A DNA stretch of 64,000 bases from positions 1-64,000 of the forward strand of contig JAPPNI010000015.1 in the NCBI GenBank assembly GCA_028873865.1, given 5' to 3'. A program made the translations under genes and the position numbers. Source of the stretch: Chloroflexota bacterium (GTDB lineage: Bacteria > Chloroflexota > Dehalococcoidia > Bin125). The notes beneath the pieces are model-generated. The model was not told the origin of the DNA. It searched no databases and was given only the letters and a program-made list of their open reading frames with translations. Below are positions 53,226 to 62,693 of this stretch, piece by piece; positions within the stretch are counted from its first letter, which is position 1; every line of letters begins with the position of its first letter.

Positions 53226-53546
53226 ATGGCCCGCAAACGACGTATGGGAGTCGCCGTCGCCGATGCGCGCCACAAGACTGTCTCGGTGCGTGTCGAGCGA
53301 ACCGTGCGTCACCCCCTCTACAAGAAGATCATGCGCCGCCGTAAGCGCTACCTCGTCCACGATGAGGGCAACGACTGCAAGATCGGCGACCGTGTCGTGA
53401 TCGAAGAATGCCGCCCGCTCTCGAAACGCAAGTCCTGGCGAGTGGTTGAGATCCTGGAGCGCCGCGAGGTCGCGGAGATTCAGCCGCAGGAAATCGGTGC
53501 CCCGTCCCTGGAGGAAGCGGCCGCCGGAAGTGAGGACTCCGAGTGA
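53226..53546 (+). CDS. rpsQ: Ribosomal protein uS17
   Basis: S17 is a primary 16S-binding protein. The 106-residue product has the OB-fold elements [19 protein letters not shown] (about 17-35) and [15 protein letters not shown] (about 61-75). A short Glu/Ala C-terminal tail of about 25 residues follows. The stop overlaps the rplN GTG (GTGA). Confidence 0.95.
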   Translation: MARKRRMGVAVADARHKTVSVRVERTVRHPLYKKIMRRRKRYLVHDEGNDCKIGDRVVIEECRPLSKRKSWRVVEILERREVAEIQPQEIGAPSLEEAAAGSEDSE

Positions 53547-53914
53547 TCCAGCAGGAATCTTCCCTGCGCGTCGCCGACAACTCCGGCGCTCGGGTGATCA
53601 AGTGCATTCGTGTGCTCGGTGGGACCAAGCGGCGCTATGCCTCTGTCGGCGACACAATCGTCGCGACCGTGAAGCAAGCCGATCCCGGCCGCGAAATCCG
53701 GGCCGGTCAGGTCGTCCGCGCGGTCATCGTGCGCGTGGCCAAGCAATACCGCCGGGTCGACGGCTCCTACATCCGCTTCGATGACAACGCAGCGGTCATC
53801 CTGGCGGCCGACGGTCAGAACCCAACCGGCACCAGAATCCTCGGTCCGGTCGCTCGCGAGCTGCGTGAGCGCGACTTCATGCGCATCGTGTCGCTCGCTC
53901 CGGAGGTGGTCTAG
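53543..53914 (+). CDS. rplN: Ribosomal protein uL14
   Basis: L14 contributes to intersubunit bridges. The 123-residue product has [26 protein letters not shown] (from residue 2, split) and [21 protein letters not shown] (about 63-83 in part). Start GTG 53543 overlaps the rpsQ stop. Normal length. Confidence 0.97.
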   Translation: MIQQESSLRVADNSGARVIKCIRVLGGTKRRYASVGDTIVATVKQADPGREIRAGQVVRAVIVRVAKQYRRVDGSYIRFDDNAAVILAADGQNPTGTRILGPVARELRERDFMRIVSLAPEVV

Positions 53915-54229
53915 ATGCGCCGTGTGCAACGAGACGATCTGGTCGAGGTCCGCACCGGTAAAGATCGCGGCCGCCGCGGCCAGGTGCGGCAGGTCTTCCC
54001 CAAGAACGACCGCGTGATCGTGACCGGCGTGAATATGGTCAAGCGGCACATGCGCCCGACCCAGATGGGCGCGCCGGCCGGCATCATCGAGCGCGAAGCA
54101 GCGCTGCATGAATCGAACGTCAGCGTCGTCTGCCCGAGCTGCGACCGTCCATCGCGCATTGGATTCCGCCTCCGCGCCGACGGCTTCAAGACCCGTGTCT
54201 GCCGCAAATGCGATGGGGATATCGACTGA
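53915..54229 (+). CDS. rplX: Ribosomal protein uL24 with CxxC pairs
   Basis: L24 initiates 50S assembly. The 104-residue product has the KOW motif with VRTGKDRGRRGQVRQVFPK (about 12-30) and GVNMVKRHMRP (about 38-48). The C-terminus holds C73xxC76 and C96xxC99, a probable zinc site found in some L24 proteins. It starts right after the rplN stop and overlaps rplE by TGATG. Confidence 0.96.
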   Translation: MRRVQRDDLVEVRTGKDRGRRGQVRQVFPKNDRVIVTGVNMVKRHMRPTQMGAPAGIIEREAALHESNVSVVCPSCDRPSRIGFRLRADGFKTRVCRKCDGDID

Positions 54230-54804
54230 TGACCACGAACGGTACGGCAACCGCTCCCCGCCTGAAGCAGCGCTTCAACGACGAAATCGCTCCTCGCCTG
54301 TTCGAGGAGTTCAGCTACGAGAACGTGATGCAGGTACCCCGAGTGCTCAAAGTCGTGGTCAACTCTGGCGTCGGCGAATCACTCGGACCGGGTGGCGCCG
54401 CGATCCTCGAGAACTGCGTCGCCGACATGACCACGATCTGTGGCCAGAAGCCCGTCGTCAATAAGGCGAAGAAGTCGATCGCCAACTTCAAACTGCGCGA
54501 AGGCAACAACGTCGGCGTCTCCTGCACCTTGCGCGGAGCGCGCATGTGGGAGTTCCTCGACCGCACGATCAACGCGGCCCTGCCGCGTATTCGCGACTTC
54601 CAGGGCGTCTCGCGCACCGCATTCGACGGTCGCGGAAACTACTCGCTGGGAATTCGCGAGCAAATCGTCTACCCCGAGATCGATTACGGCACCGTCGACA
54701 AGGTGCGCGGGCTGCAGGTCAACATCATTACGACCGCACGCACCGACGCCGAGGGCCGGCGGTTGCTCGAGCTGCTCGGTTTCCCCTTCGAGCGAAACCA
54801 GTGA
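54229..54804 (+). CDS. rplE: Ribosomal protein uL5
   Basis: L5 binds 5S rRNA. The 191-residue product has [20 protein letters not shown] (about 25-44), [24 protein letters not shown] (split near 66-88) and [15 protein letters not shown] (about 142-156). ATG 54229 overlaps the rplX stop. After its stop only 47 nt remain before rpsH, so the usual rpsN is absent here. Confidence 0.96.
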   Translation: MTTNGTATAPRLKQRFNDEIAPRLFEEFSYENVMQVPRVLKVVVNSGVGESLGPGGAAILENCVADMTTICGQKPVVNKAKKSIANFKLREGNNVGVSCTLRGARMWEFLDRTINAALPRIRDFQGVSRTAFDGRGNYSLGIREQIVYPEIDYGTVDKVRGLQVNIITTARTDAEGRRLLELLGFPFERNQ

Positions 54805-54851
54805 GAGACAGCAATGAATAGCAGGAACTGTGCGAGCAGGCAGGAATCGCA

Positions 54852-55256
54852 ATGCCAGTGACTGACCCCGTCGCCGACATGCTGACACGCATTCGCAACG
54901 CCATCCACGCCGGACACCCGCGGGTGGAGATCCCGGCCTCGAACATGAAGATTTCGATCGCCAACGTGTTGGCCGAAGAAGGATTCATTCGTTCGTTTGA
55001 AATCAAGGATCGAGCCGGCCGCACCGGTCGCGACATCGATGTCGAGTTGCTGTATGACGAGGAAGGAACATCGGTCGTGACCGGGCTGAAGCGTGTCTCT
55101 CGCCCCGGATTGCGCGTGTACGTACAGAAGCGTGAGATTCCGCGACCGTACGGCGGTCTCGGCGTGGCCATCCTCACGACCCCGCGAGGTGTCATGACCG
55201 GCGCGCAGGCGCGACGCGAGAACGTGGGCGGAGAAGTGCTGTGCTTCGTTTGGTAA
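54852..55256 (+). CDS. rpsH: Ribosomal protein uS8
   Basis: S8 is a central-domain assembly protein and the usual spc-operon repressor. The 134-residue product has TDPVADMLTRIRNA (about 4-17), RVSRPGLRVYVQK (about 81-93) and ILTTPRGVMTGAQARRENVGGEVLC (split at about 107-131). Start ATG 54852. Confidence 0.97.
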   Translation: MPVTDPVADMLTRIRNAIHAGHPRVEIPASNMKISIANVLAEEGFIRSFEIKDRAGRTGRDIDVELLYDEEGTSVVTGLKRVSRPGLRVYVQKREIPRPYGGLGVAILTTPRGVMTGAQARRENVGGEVLCFVW

Positions 55257-55287
55257 CGAGCCACAAGAACAGGATGGGAGCGGGACG

Positions 55288-55824
55288 ATGAGTCGAGTAG
55301 GCCGTCTGCCCGTGCCGGTACCGTCTGGGGTCGATGTCACCATCGAACCCGGCCATGTCTCGGTCAAGGGCCCACGCGGAGAGTTGGACCAGCATGTCCA
55401 TCGGGACCTGCACATCACGTTGGGCGAGAACGAGGTGATCGTTACGCGTCCCAGCGATCGCCGCGAGCACCGCTCCCATCACGGCCTGGTCCGGGCGCTG
55501 ATCCAGAACATGGTCACCGGCGTCACTGACGGTTGGTCCAAAACCCTGGAAATCCAGGGAACCGGTTACCGCGCCGAGATGGACGGCAAGACTCTGGTCT
55601 TGCGGGTCGGGTACTCGCACCTCGTGCGCAAAGACCCGCCCGACGGGATCGAGTTCTCCGTCGAGGGTCAGCTGGTCCACGTGCGCGGCGCAGACAAGCA
55701 GGTCGTCGGCCAGCAGGCCGCAGAAATCCGCGCGGTCCGACCGCCCGAGCCCTACAAGGGCAAAGGCATTCGCTACCAGGGCGAGTGGGTCCGCAGAAAG
55801 CAGGGCAAGAGCGCCATCGGCTAA
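55288..55824 (+). CDS. rplF: Ribosomal protein uL6
   Basis: L6 lies near the sarcin-ricin loop. The 178-residue product begins [14 protein letters not shown]. It contains VKGPRGEL (about 29-36), [12 protein letters not shown] (about 88-99) and the C-terminal signature [23 protein letters not shown] (split at about 152-174). Length normal. Confidence 0.97.
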   Translation: MSRVGRLPVPVPSGVDVTIEPGHVSVKGPRGELDQHVHRDLHITLGENEVIVTRPSDRREHRSHHGLVRALIQNMVTGVTDGWSKTLEIQGTGYRAEMDGKTLVLRVGYSHLVRKDPPDGIEFSVEGQLVHVRGADKQVVGQQAAEIRAVRPPEPYKGKGIRYQGEWVRRKQGKSAIG

Positions 55825-55862
55825 TCCCCGACTACGGCGCTGGACGATGTGGAGAAGATGAG

Positions 55863-56246
55863 ATGACGGTTCGCAGCAAGCGGCGCACGACGAGGGCTGC
55901 CCGCAAGCGTCGGCATCTGCGCGTGCGCAAACGCGTACACGGCACGGCGCGGCGTCCTCGACTCTGCGTGTACCGCTCGGCCCGCCACATTTACGGACAG
56001 ATCATCGACGACGACTCGGGCGTCACCTTGGCCAGCGCCTCCGACTTGGGCTCCAACGCGGCCGCGGTCGGCGACGACGATGGCGCAGGCAAGCAGGCCA
56101 GCGCCCGCGCGGTTGGCCGCCAGTTGGCCGAGGTCGCGCAGCAAGCCGGCATCTCGACCGTTGTCTTCGACCGCGCCGGATATCTCTACCACGGACGCGT
56201 TCGCGCCCTGGCCGAAGCCGCCCGCGAAGGCGGCTTGGTCTTCTAG
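55863..56246 (+). CDS. rplR: Ribosomal protein uL18
   Basis: L18 binds 5S rRNA with L5. The 127-residue product has an Arg/Lys-rich N-terminus, [21 protein letters not shown] (split at about 31-51) and the end [26 protein letters not shown] (split). ATG 55863 has GGAG at 55851; the frame is open far upstream, but that part overlaps rplF. Normal length. Confidence 0.95.
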   Translation: MTVRSKRRTTRAARKRRHLRVRKRVHGTARRPRLCVYRSARHIYGQIIDDDSGVTLASASDLGSNAAAVGDDDGAGKQASARAVGRQLAEVAQQAGISTVVFDRAGYLYHGRVRALAEAAREGGLVF

Positions 56247-56284
56247 GAACGACGCCAACGCTCGATCGGGAGCAGGAGCAGCAG

Positions 56285-56893
56285 ATGGTTCAACAACGAG
56301 ACGGCGGACGCGGGCGCGGGCGACGCCGTGACCGCGACGAACCGCAGGACGACATCATCGAGAAGGTCGTCTCCGTGTCGCGCGTCGCCAAGGTGGTCAA
56401 AGGTGGCCGAAGATTCTCCTTCACCTCGGTCGTCGTGGTCGGCGACGGCAACGGCCGCGTCGGGATCGGCATCGGTCGCGCCAACGAGGTGCCCGACGCG
56501 ATCCGCAAGGGCTCGACGATTGCCCGGCGAGATATGATCTCCGTCCCCATCCGCAACGGCACGATCCCTCACCCGATCACCGCTCAGTTCTGCGCCTCGA
56601 AGGTATTGCTCAAGCCCGCCGCGCCCGGAACCGGCGTCATCGCCGGAGGCGGCGTGCGCGCTGTGCTCGAAGCGGTCGGCCTCCGCAACGTGCTCTCCAA
56701 GTCGCTCGGCTCCAACAACGTCGTCAACGTCGTCCAGGCGACCCGACGCGCCCTCCTGGAACTCCGCGACCCGGTCCAGGCCCGGCGCGAGCGGTTGCGG
56801 CTCGCGGGCATACTGCCGGACGAACCCGCGGCGGAACCGGCTGAGTCGACCGAAGCGGAAGCTGAACTCGTCGCGGCCGGAACCAGCGAGTAA
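56285..56893 (+). CDS. rpsE: Ribosomal protein uS5 with acidic tail
   Basis: S5 affects fidelity and mRNA unwinding at the entry channel. The 202-residue product has an Arg-rich N-terminus, [19 protein letters not shown] (about 31-49), [17 protein letters not shown], and [16 protein letters not shown] (about 117-132). A Glu/Ala tail of about 22 residues follows. Start ATG 56285. Confidence 0.96.
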   Translation: MVQQRDGGRGRGRRRDRDEPQDDIIEKVVSVSRVAKVVKGGRRFSFTSVVVVGDGNGRVGIGIGRANEVPDAIRKGSTIARRDMISVPIRNGTIPHPITAQFCASKVLLKPAAPGTGVIAGGGVRAVLEAVGLRNVLSKSLGSNNVVNVVQATRRALLELRDPVQARRERLRLAGILPDEPAAEPAESTEAEAELVAAGTSE

Positions 56894-56899
56894 AGCAAC

Positions 56900-57088
56900 A
56901 TGGCATCGCTCAAGATCACATACACGAAGTCGGCTATCGGCTACCGCTCCGATCAGGGTCATACGATCCGCTCGCTGGGGCTGCGCAAACTGGGTCAGAG
57001 CACCATCAAGAACGACACTCCCGACGTCCGTGGGATGCTGCAAAAGGTCTCGCACCTCGTCACCGTCACGGAAATCGAGGACGCCTAA
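56900..57088 (+). CDS. rpmD: Ribosomal protein uL30
   Basis: The 62-residue product has the family core with LKITYTKSAIGY and TIRSLGLRKLGQSTIKND (about 22-39), and the end LQKVSHLVTVTE. It lies 6 nt after rpsE and overlaps the rplO ATG by one base. Confidence 0.96.
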   Translation: MASLKITYTKSAIGYRSDQGHTIRSLGLRKLGQSTIKNDTPDVRGMLQKVSHLVTVTEIEDA

Positions 57089-57579
57089 TGGTTCTGCGTC
57101 TCAACGATCTGAGCCCGGCGCCCGGGTCGCGCAAGCGGCGAAAGCGCGTCGGCCGGGGCAACGCCTCGGGCAAGGGCACCTACTCCGGACGCGGACTCAA
57201 GGGTCAGCTCTCACGCGCGGGCCGCGACTACAACTCCGTGTTCGAGGGCGGCGCAATGTCGATGATGCGTACCCTCCCTCGTCGCAAAGGCTTCAAGGCC
57301 CCCTTCCGCGTCGAAGCGCAGCCGATTAACGTCGTCGAACTCGACCGCCGCTTCGCCGACGGTGATACGGTCGATGCAGACGCGCTCGTCGCTGCGGGTC
57401 TCCTCCGGCGTGCGACCCAGCGGTTCAAGGTGCTGGCCGGTGGCGAAATCGGCTGCGCCCTGCATCTGCGCGTGGAACGAATCTCTCCCGCCGCACAAGC
57501 GAAAATCGTTGCCGCGGGCGGCAGCGTTGAGGTCATCAATGCAGAGAACGCAGACAGCGGCGGGGCCGACGAGGCCTAA
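57088..57579 (+). CDS. rplO: Ribosomal protein uL15
   Basis: L15 is a late 50S assembly protein. The 163-residue product starts with LNDLSPAPGSRKRRKRVGRG (about 4-23) and has the GxGKGxYSGRG-type loop and the GGAMSMMRTLPRRKGF motif (about 54-69). The C-terminus ends in an acidic ENADSGGADEA. The secY frame probably begins inside its last codons. Confidence 0.96.
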   Translation: MVLRLNDLSPAPGSRKRRKRVGRGNASGKGTYSGRGLKGQLSRAGRDYNSVFEGGAMSMMRTLPRRKGFKAPFRVEAQPINVVELDRRFADGDTVDADALVAAGLLRRATQRFKVLAGGEIGCALHLRVERISPAAQAKIVAAGGSVEVINAENADSGGADEA

Positions 57580-59287
57580 GCTGCTGCAGGCGTTGGTCGA
57601 CGCCTGGCGACAGCCGGACGTCCGCCAAAAGGTCGCTTTCACGCTGGCCATGCTGGTGGTCTTCCGGCTGGTCGCGCACGTTCCGATCCCCGACATCAAC
57701 AAGACGCAGCTCGAAAACGCCCTGGACAACAACCCGGTCCTCGGCTTCCTCAACCTGTTCTCCGGCGGCGGACTCGACAACCTCTCAATCGTCGCCCTCG
57801 GCGTGTATCCCTACATCACCGCCTCGATCGTGATGAACCTGATGCAGCCGATGATTCCCAAGCTGCAGGCGCTCGCCCAGGAGGGAGAGTCGGGCCGCAA
57901 CCGGATCCAGCTCTACACCTACTGGCTGGCCGTGCCGATGTCCCTCGTCCAGGGCTATGGACAGCTGCTCCTGCTGGAAAACGCCCGCGCCATCACGGGA
58001 ATCGGCTTCGGCGCCGAGGAGTGGCTGCCCACGATCTCAGCCCTGATGACCATGACCGCCGGCACCATGTTCCTGATCTGGCTGGGCGAACTGATCACCG
58101 AGAAAGGCGTCGGCAACGGCATCTCACTGATCATCTTCGCCGGCATCGTGGCCAGCTTCCCCACGCTCTTCAACTCCGTCCGGCTCTCCGACATCGGCTG
58201 GTCGGGCATCGCCGTCGTCATCGCGATCGCGATCACCCTGGTCGCCCTGATTGTTTTTTTTCAGGAGGCCCAGCGGAGGATCCCCGTTCAATACGCCCGG
58301 TCGGTCTTCAGAGGCGGGAGGATGTACCGCCAGAGCGGTCAGTCCTACGTGCCCTTACGGGTCAACTCGGCCGGCATGATCCCGCTGATCTTCGCCTTCT
58401 CCATCATCATCTTCCCTTCGGTCCTGGCTGGCTGGATCACCGGCGCCGCCGGCGAAGAGTCACAGACGCAGGTCGCCGTTGAACTGCCCTTCACGCGTGA
58501 GGACGCCGACGAGCCCTTGGCCACGCTGCTGCCGGACCTCGCCGGCTCCGGAGAATTCGTGGTCAACGAAGGCATCATCGAGTGGAACCGGGAAGAAGAC
58601 ACCTTCCAGACCGTCCTCGACCGAATCAACTCCAACTCCGATTCCAACGTGCTCACCCAGGTAGAAACGACCTCCGATCCCGTCTCGGGCGAAACCCTGT
58701 ATGCGTGGCGAATCGATGCGAACGAAATCTCCGAAGAACCGATTCGCCTGGCCGACCGCGATGGCAACTTCATCGCCGTCTCCGAGATCAAGACCCATGA
58801 GGATCCAGTCGACAACCCACTGACCCCGGATATCGCCGAGGGACAAACGCTCGGCGAACGCCCCGGATGGATCATCCGTGCGGCGGATTGGGTCCAGCTC
58901 AACCTCTCGCCCGGACGTCCGGCCTATTGGGGACTGTCGTTCATCCTCGTCGTCGGATTCACCTTCTTCTACACCTTCGTCACCTTCCAGCAGCAGAACC
59001 TCGCCGAGAACCTGCAGAAGCAGGGCGGCTTCATCCCCGGGATCAGGCCGGGCCGACCCACACAGGACTACATCAACCGCGTGTTGGCGCGGATCACCTG
59101 GGCGGGAGCGCTGTTCCTTGGCTTTGTCGCCGTGGTCCCGTTCCTCGCGACCGAATTCATCCCCGATTCCACGGCGCTCACGATCTCGTCAACCGGTCTC
59201 TTGATCGTCGTCGGCGTGGCGCTCGACACGATGCGGCAGATTGAGGCGCAACTCCTGATGCGCAATTACGAAGGGTTCATCCGCTAA
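57539..59287 (+). CDS. secY: SecY preprotein translocase channel with large extracytoplasmic insertion
   Basis: SecY is the protein-conducting channel. It has ten transmembrane segments: the N-terminal LLQALVDAWRQPDVRQK, the plug region, VYPYITASI (TM2-3) and the C-terminal QQNLAENLQKQGGFIPGIRPG (split). The product has about 582 residues against roughly 430 because some 130 extra residues (about 305-460) are inserted in the external loop between TM7 and TM8. The insert is acidic, hydrophilic and without Cys. ATG 57539 overlaps rplO by 41 nt; TTG 57593 is the alternative. A T8 run at 58254-58261 stays in frame. adk follows after 2 nt. Confidence 0.92.
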   Translation: MQRTQTAAGPTRPKLLQALVDAWRQPDVRQKVAFTLAMLVVFRLVAHVPIPDINKTQLENALDNNPVLGFLNLFSGGGLDNLSIVALGVYPYITASIVMNLMQPMIPKLQALAQEGESGRNRIQLYTYWLAVPMSLVQGYGQLLLLENARAITGIGFGAEEWLPTISALMTMTAGTMFLIWLGELITEKGVGNGISLIIFAGIVASFPTLFNSVRLSDIGWSGIAVVIAIAITLVALIVFFQEAQRRIPVQYARSVFRGGRMYRQSGQSYVPLRVNSAGMIPLIFAFSIIIFPSVLAGWITGAAGEESQTQVAVELPFTREDADEPLATLLPDLAGSGEFVVNEGIIEWNREEDTFQTVLDRINSNSDSNVLTQVETTSDPVSGETLYAWRIDANEISEEPIRLADRDGNFIAVSEIKTHEDPVDNPLTPDIAEGQTLGERPGWIIRAADWVQLNLSPGRPAYWGLSFILVVGFTFFYTFVTFQQQNLAENLQKQGGFIPGIRPGRPTQDYINRVLARITWAGALFLGFVAVVPFLATEFIPDSTALTISSTGLLIVVGVALDTMRQIEAQLLMRNYEGFIR

Positions 59288-59289
59288 CC

Positions 59290-59955
59290 ATGTCCGACCA
59301 GACCATGTACGTCATCCTCCTGGGCCCGCCGGGAGCGGGAAAAGGAACGCAGGCGGTGCAGACCGCCGAGCGCACCGGCCTGCTCCATCTCTCCACTGGC
59401 GACATGTTCCGCGAGAACCTGCGCAACGGCACCGACCTGGGCAACCTGGCCAAGACCTACATGGACAAGGGCGAACTCGTCCCCGACGACGTCACCATCC
59501 GCATGCTGCTCGAACGCATCGGACGAGATGACGCCAGAGCCGGGTGCCTCTTCGATGGCTTCCCCCGAACCGTCGAGCAGGCCAAAGCGTTGGACCAGGC
59601 GCTCACCGAGCAAGGCGATGAGATTGCTGTCACGATCCTGATCGACGTCTCCAACGAAGAGATCACGCGCAGGCTCGGCGGACGTGTCAGCTGCGCCACG
59701 TGCGGCAGCGTCTTCCACGAGATCTTCAACCCACCCAACGCCGGCAGCCCTTGCTGCGGAACCGTCAAGTTGATCCAGCGCGACGACGATAAGCCCGACG
59801 CGATCGCCAACCGGTTGCAGGTCTACGCAGATCAGACCGAGCCTTTGGTTGCCTACTACACCCAGGCCGGCAAACTCTCGTCGGTGAACGGCGAGCAATC
59901 CCCGGATGCCGTCGGCGAGGATCTGCTCGCTGCCCTGCAGGCGGCCAGCGGCTAG
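59290..59955 (+). CDS. adk: Adenylate kinase
   Basis: The enzyme interconverts ATP+AMP and ADP. The 221-residue product has the P-loop GPPGAGKGTQ (about 12-21), LSTGDMFREN, the DGFPRTVEQA motif (about 89-98) and a long lid with CATC and CC, suggesting a zinc-binding lid. Start ATG 59290, directly behind secY as in most bacteria. Confidence 0.96.
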   Translation: MSDQTMYVILLGPPGAGKGTQAVQTAERTGLLHLSTGDMFRENLRNGTDLGNLAKTYMDKGELVPDDVTIRMLLERIGRDDARAGCLFDGFPRTVEQAKALDQALTEQGDEIAVTILIDVSNEEITRRLGGRVSCATCGSVFHEIFNPPNAGSPCCGTVKLIQRDDDKPDAIANRLQVYADQTEPLVAYYTQAGKLSSVNGEQSPDAVGEDLLAALQAASG

Positions 59956-59969
59956 AGTCGGAAACCGCG

Positions 59970-60743
59970 ATGTCCACATCCCAGAGTCCGCGACAGGTCA
60001 TTCTCAAGACCCAGGCCGAAATCGAACAGATGCGGCCGTCCGGCCGGATGGTGGGCGAAACCCTGGCCGAACTCTCCGAGATGGTCAAACCCGGGCGCAA
60101 GCTCTCGGAACTCGACCAGTACGTGCTGGACAAGTTCGAACGCCTCGACGTGATCCCCACGTTCCTCGGCTACCAGGGCTTCCCGCATACGATCTGCGCG
60201 TCGATCAACGAACAGATCGTGCACGGATTCGCCACGGAACGTCGCTTGGAAGAGGGCGACATTCTCTCCATCGATCTCGGCGCAACGATCAACGGCTGGG
60301 TCGGCGACTCGGCGATCACGATCGGCGTGGGTTCGATCTCGCCGGAAGCGCAACGATTGCTCCAGGTCACGTCCGAGTCGCTCCACGCCGGCATCGCCGT
60401 GGCCAGTATCGGCGTGCGTAAAGGCGATATCGGTGCCGCGATTCAGGAAGTGATAGAATCAGCGGGTTACGGAGTCGTCCGCGGCTACGTCGGGCATGGC
60501 GTGGGACGTGACATGCACGAACCGCCCAATATGCCCAACTATGGCCGTCCTGGCTCCGGCATGACCATGCGTCGTGGAATGGTCGTCGCGTTGGAGCCCA
60601 TGGCGACCGTCGGCGACCCGGCGACCGCGGTCCTCGACGACGGCTGGACCGTCGTCACCGCAGACGGCAGTCTGTCGGCCCATTTCGAACACACCGTCGC
60701 GCTGCGCGAGAGCGGGCCGGCGGAAATTCTGACTCAGGCTTGA
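59970..60743 (+). CDS. map: Methionine aminopeptidase type I
   Basis: The enzyme removes the N-terminal Met from new proteins. The 257-residue product has the metal ligands in [17 protein letters not shown] (two Asp, about 95-111), [12 protein letters not shown] (about 174-185), ALEPM and HFEHTVAL. It has no N-terminal extension. It lies between adk and infA, the usual position. Confidence 0.95.
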   Translation: MSTSQSPRQVILKTQAEIEQMRPSGRMVGETLAELSEMVKPGRKLSELDQYVLDKFERLDVIPTFLGYQGFPHTICASINEQIVHGFATERRLEEGDILSIDLGATINGWVGDSAITIGVGSISPEAQRLLQVTSESLHAGIAVASIGVRKGDIGAAIQEVIESAGYGVVRGYVGHGVGRDMHEPPNMPNYGRPGSGMTMRRGMVVALEPMATVGDPATAVLDDGWTVVTADGSLSAHFEHTVALRESGPAEILTQA

Positions 60744-60765
60744 GTACGCAGGCAACGGAGGCTTG

Positions 60766-61050
60766 GTGGCGAGAAATCGAAACACTGGTTCAGGACGGCG
60801 ACCCCGGCGCGCGCCGGCGCCCTCGCCGCCCCCCAAGCAGGACAAAATCGAGGTCGAGGGCGTCGTCAAAGAACTGCTGCCCAACGCCACCTTCCGGGTT
60901 GAACTGCCCAATGGCCACGAGGTGTTAGCCCACCTGGCCGGAAAAATGCGGCAACATCACATTCGAGTTCTGCGCGGTGACCGTGTACTCGTCGAGCTCT
61001 CCGAATACGACCTGACTCGCGGTCGGGTCGTCTACCGCTTCAAGAGCTGA
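60766..61050 (+). CDS. infA: Translation initiation factor IF-1 with basic N-terminal extension
   Basis: IF-1 occupies the A site during initiation. The 94-residue product has the S1-like core from [21 protein letters not shown] (split at about 27-47), [19 protein letters not shown] and [12 protein letters not shown]. About 24 extra residues rich in Arg/Pro/Ala precede it, so the usual 72 residues are exceeded. GTG 60766 follows GGAGG by 4 nt. TTG 60763 is possible. rpmJ does not follow. Confidence 0.9.
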   Translation: MARNRNTGSGRRPRRAPAPSPPPKQDKIEVEGVVKELLPNATFRVELPNGHEVLAHLAGKMRQHHIRVLRGDRVLVELSEYDLTRGRVVYRFKS

Positions 61051-61112
61051 GCAACGCAAGGACGCAACCATCTCCAGGCCGCTCACGGGCCGAAAGCGAG
61101 AGGAACTAGGGC

Positions 61113-61493
61113 ATGGCGAGAATCTCAGGCGTCGACGTCCCCGACAACAAGAAGGCGCCCTACGCGCTGCGTTACATCTACGGCATCGGGGCGACGCGAG
61201 CCGGGGAAATCGTCGACAAGGCCAACATCGACCCTGACCAGCGCATCCGTGATCTGTCCGACGCTGAACTGGCGCGAATTCGTGAGATCGTCGACCGCGA
61301 TTACCTCGTCGAGGGTGACCTGCGGCGCGTCGTGCGCGGAAACATCCAGCGTCTCATTGACATCAACTGCTACCGAGGCCAGCGCCACCGACGCAACCTG
61401 CCCATGCACGGTCAGCGCACCAGGACAAACGCTCGAACGCGCCGCGGCACGAAGAAGACAGTCGCCGGCCGACGCCGCGCTGTGAAGCGCTAA
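61113..61493 (+). CDS. rpsM: Ribosomal protein uS13
   Basis: S13 bridges to the 50S and contacts P-site tRNA. The 126-residue product has [13 protein letters not shown] (2-14), [10 protein letters not shown] (about 22-31) and [22 protein letters not shown] (split at about 88-109). Its last two codons and the TAA lie in the first unit of a 21-bp duplication. The 62-nt gap before it holds no rpmJ. Confidence 0.96.
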   Translation: MARISGVDVPDNKKAPYALRYIYGIGATRAGEIVDKANIDPDQRIRDLSDAELARIREIVDRDYLVEGDLRRVVRGNIQRLIDINCYRGQRHRRNLPMHGQRTRTNARTRRGTKKTVAGRRRAVKR

Positions 61494-61526
61494 CGGATAG
61501 CTATCAAGCGCTAACGGATAGCTGCC
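61485..61526 (+). repeat. 21-bp tandem duplication at the rpsM stop
   Basis: AAGCGCTAACGGATAGCT at 61485-61502 recurs at 61506-61523. The units are 21 nt long (61485-61505 and 61506-61526) and differ only in the two bases after this shared stretch. The first unit contains the last codons Lys-Arg and the TAA of rpsM. The second lies in the rpsM-rpsK gap. AGCGCT is itself palindromic. Confidence 0.85.
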
Positions 61527-61556
61527 AAGCGGAAACGCACAACAGAGGGGTACGGG

Positions 61557-61955
61557 ATGAGCACCCAAAGACGAGAACGAAGCCGCCGCCGGCGTGAGCG
61601 CAAGAACGTGCCGCACGGCCGCGCCTACATTCAGTCGACCTACAACAACACCATCATCACCATGACCGACCTGGCCGGCAATCCTGTCGCCTGGGCCTCG
61701 GCCGGCAGCACCGCCGCCACCCGAGGTTCCCGCAAAGGCACGCCCTTCGCCGCTCAGTTGGCTGCCGAGGATGCGGCGCAAAAGGCAATGGGACACGGCA
61801 TGCGCCAGGTCGACGTCTACGTCAAGGGACCCGGACAGGGCCGCGAGTCCGCCGTCCGGGCGCTCCAGGCGCAGGGCCTGACTCTCCTGTCGATCCGCGA
61901 CGTGACACCGATTCCGCACAACGGCTGTCGTCCGCGCAAGCGGCGACGCGTGTAG
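61557..61955 (+). CDS. rpsK: Ribosomal protein uS11
   Basis: S11 is a platform protein near the E site. The 132-residue product has [28 protein letters not shown] (split at about 23-50), [15 protein letters not shown] and the end [13 protein letters not shown]. An Arg-rich N-terminus of about 17 residues precedes the core. Start ATG 61557. Confidence 0.96.
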   Translation: MSTQRRERSRRRRERKNVPHGRAYIQSTYNNTIITMTDLAGNPVAWASAGSTAATRGSRKGTPFAAQLAAEDAAQKAMGHGMRQVDVYVKGPGQGRESAVRALQAQGLTLLSIRDVTPIPHNGCRPRKRRRV

Positions 61956-62018
61956 CAACTCCCCAATACCCCACGACGAGCAACCACTAACCACGACGAC
62001 GGACAGAGAGAAGCGCCA

Positions 62019-62645
62019 ATGGCTCGATACACCGGACCCGTCTGCCGAATCTGTCGGCGCGCCGGCGAAAAGCTCATGCTCAAAGGCGAGCGTTGTGTAG
62101 GCCCGAAGTGTGCGATCGACCGGCGCAACCAGCCGCCCGGCCAGCGTTCGCCGCGCCGGCGCAAGGTCTCCGACTACGGTGACCGGCTCAAGGAAAAGCA
62201 GAAGGTGCGCAAGAGCTACGGAGTGCTTGAACGCCAGTTCCGGCGCATGTTCGCCGAGGCCAATCGCCGCCCCGGCGCGACCGGTGAAAATCTCCTGCAG
62301 ATGCTCGAACTACGGCTCGACAATGTCGTCTACCGGCTGGGCATCGCAGAGTCTCGCGCGCAAGCGCGGCAATTGGTCAATCATGGCCACATCTCCTTGA
62401 ACGAGCGCAAGGCCAGCGTCCCCTCGATCGAAACACGAATCGGCGACAAGATCGGCTGGACCGAGCGCGGCCGCAAGAGCAAGTTCTACGAAATGGCCCG
62501 CACCTGGCAGGGCTCTCGCGAGGTGCCCGGCTGGCTGCGCATCGATCCGATTCAGTTGGAGGGCGAGCTGACCGCCGTGCCCGCCCGTGAAGACATCGAT
62601 ATGCGAGTCGACGAGAACGCCATCGTCGAGTACTACTCGCGCTAA
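62019..62645 (+). CDS. rpsD: Ribosomal protein uS4
   Basis: S4 starts 30S body assembly and represses the alpha operon in E. coli. The 208-residue product has a zinc-type N-terminus with C9, C12, C26 and C31, the KQKVRKSYGVLERQFRRMF segment (about 54-72) and the S4 RNA-binding domain with QARQLVNHGHISLNE (about 114-128). The unusual feature is only mild: the start lies 63 nt after rpsK. Confidence 0.96.
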   Translation: MARYTGPVCRICRRAGEKLMLKGERCVGPKCAIDRRNQPPGQRSPRRRKVSDYGDRLKEKQKVRKSYGVLERQFRRMFAEANRRPGATGENLLQMLELRLDNVVYRLGIAESRAQARQLVNHGHISLNERKASVPSIETRIGDKIGWTERGRKSKFYEMARTWQGSREVPGWLRIDPIQLEGELTAVPAREDIDMRVDENAIVEYYSR

Positions 62646-62693
62646 ATCCGGCGAGCCACCTCAACCCACAGTCCCAGGGAGGGACGCGACAAC

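Noticed and set aside
55533-55862. Upstream extension of the L18 frame by 110 codons
   Set aside because: It overlaps rplF in a different frame and has shadow composition; L18 homologues start at the ATG used here.
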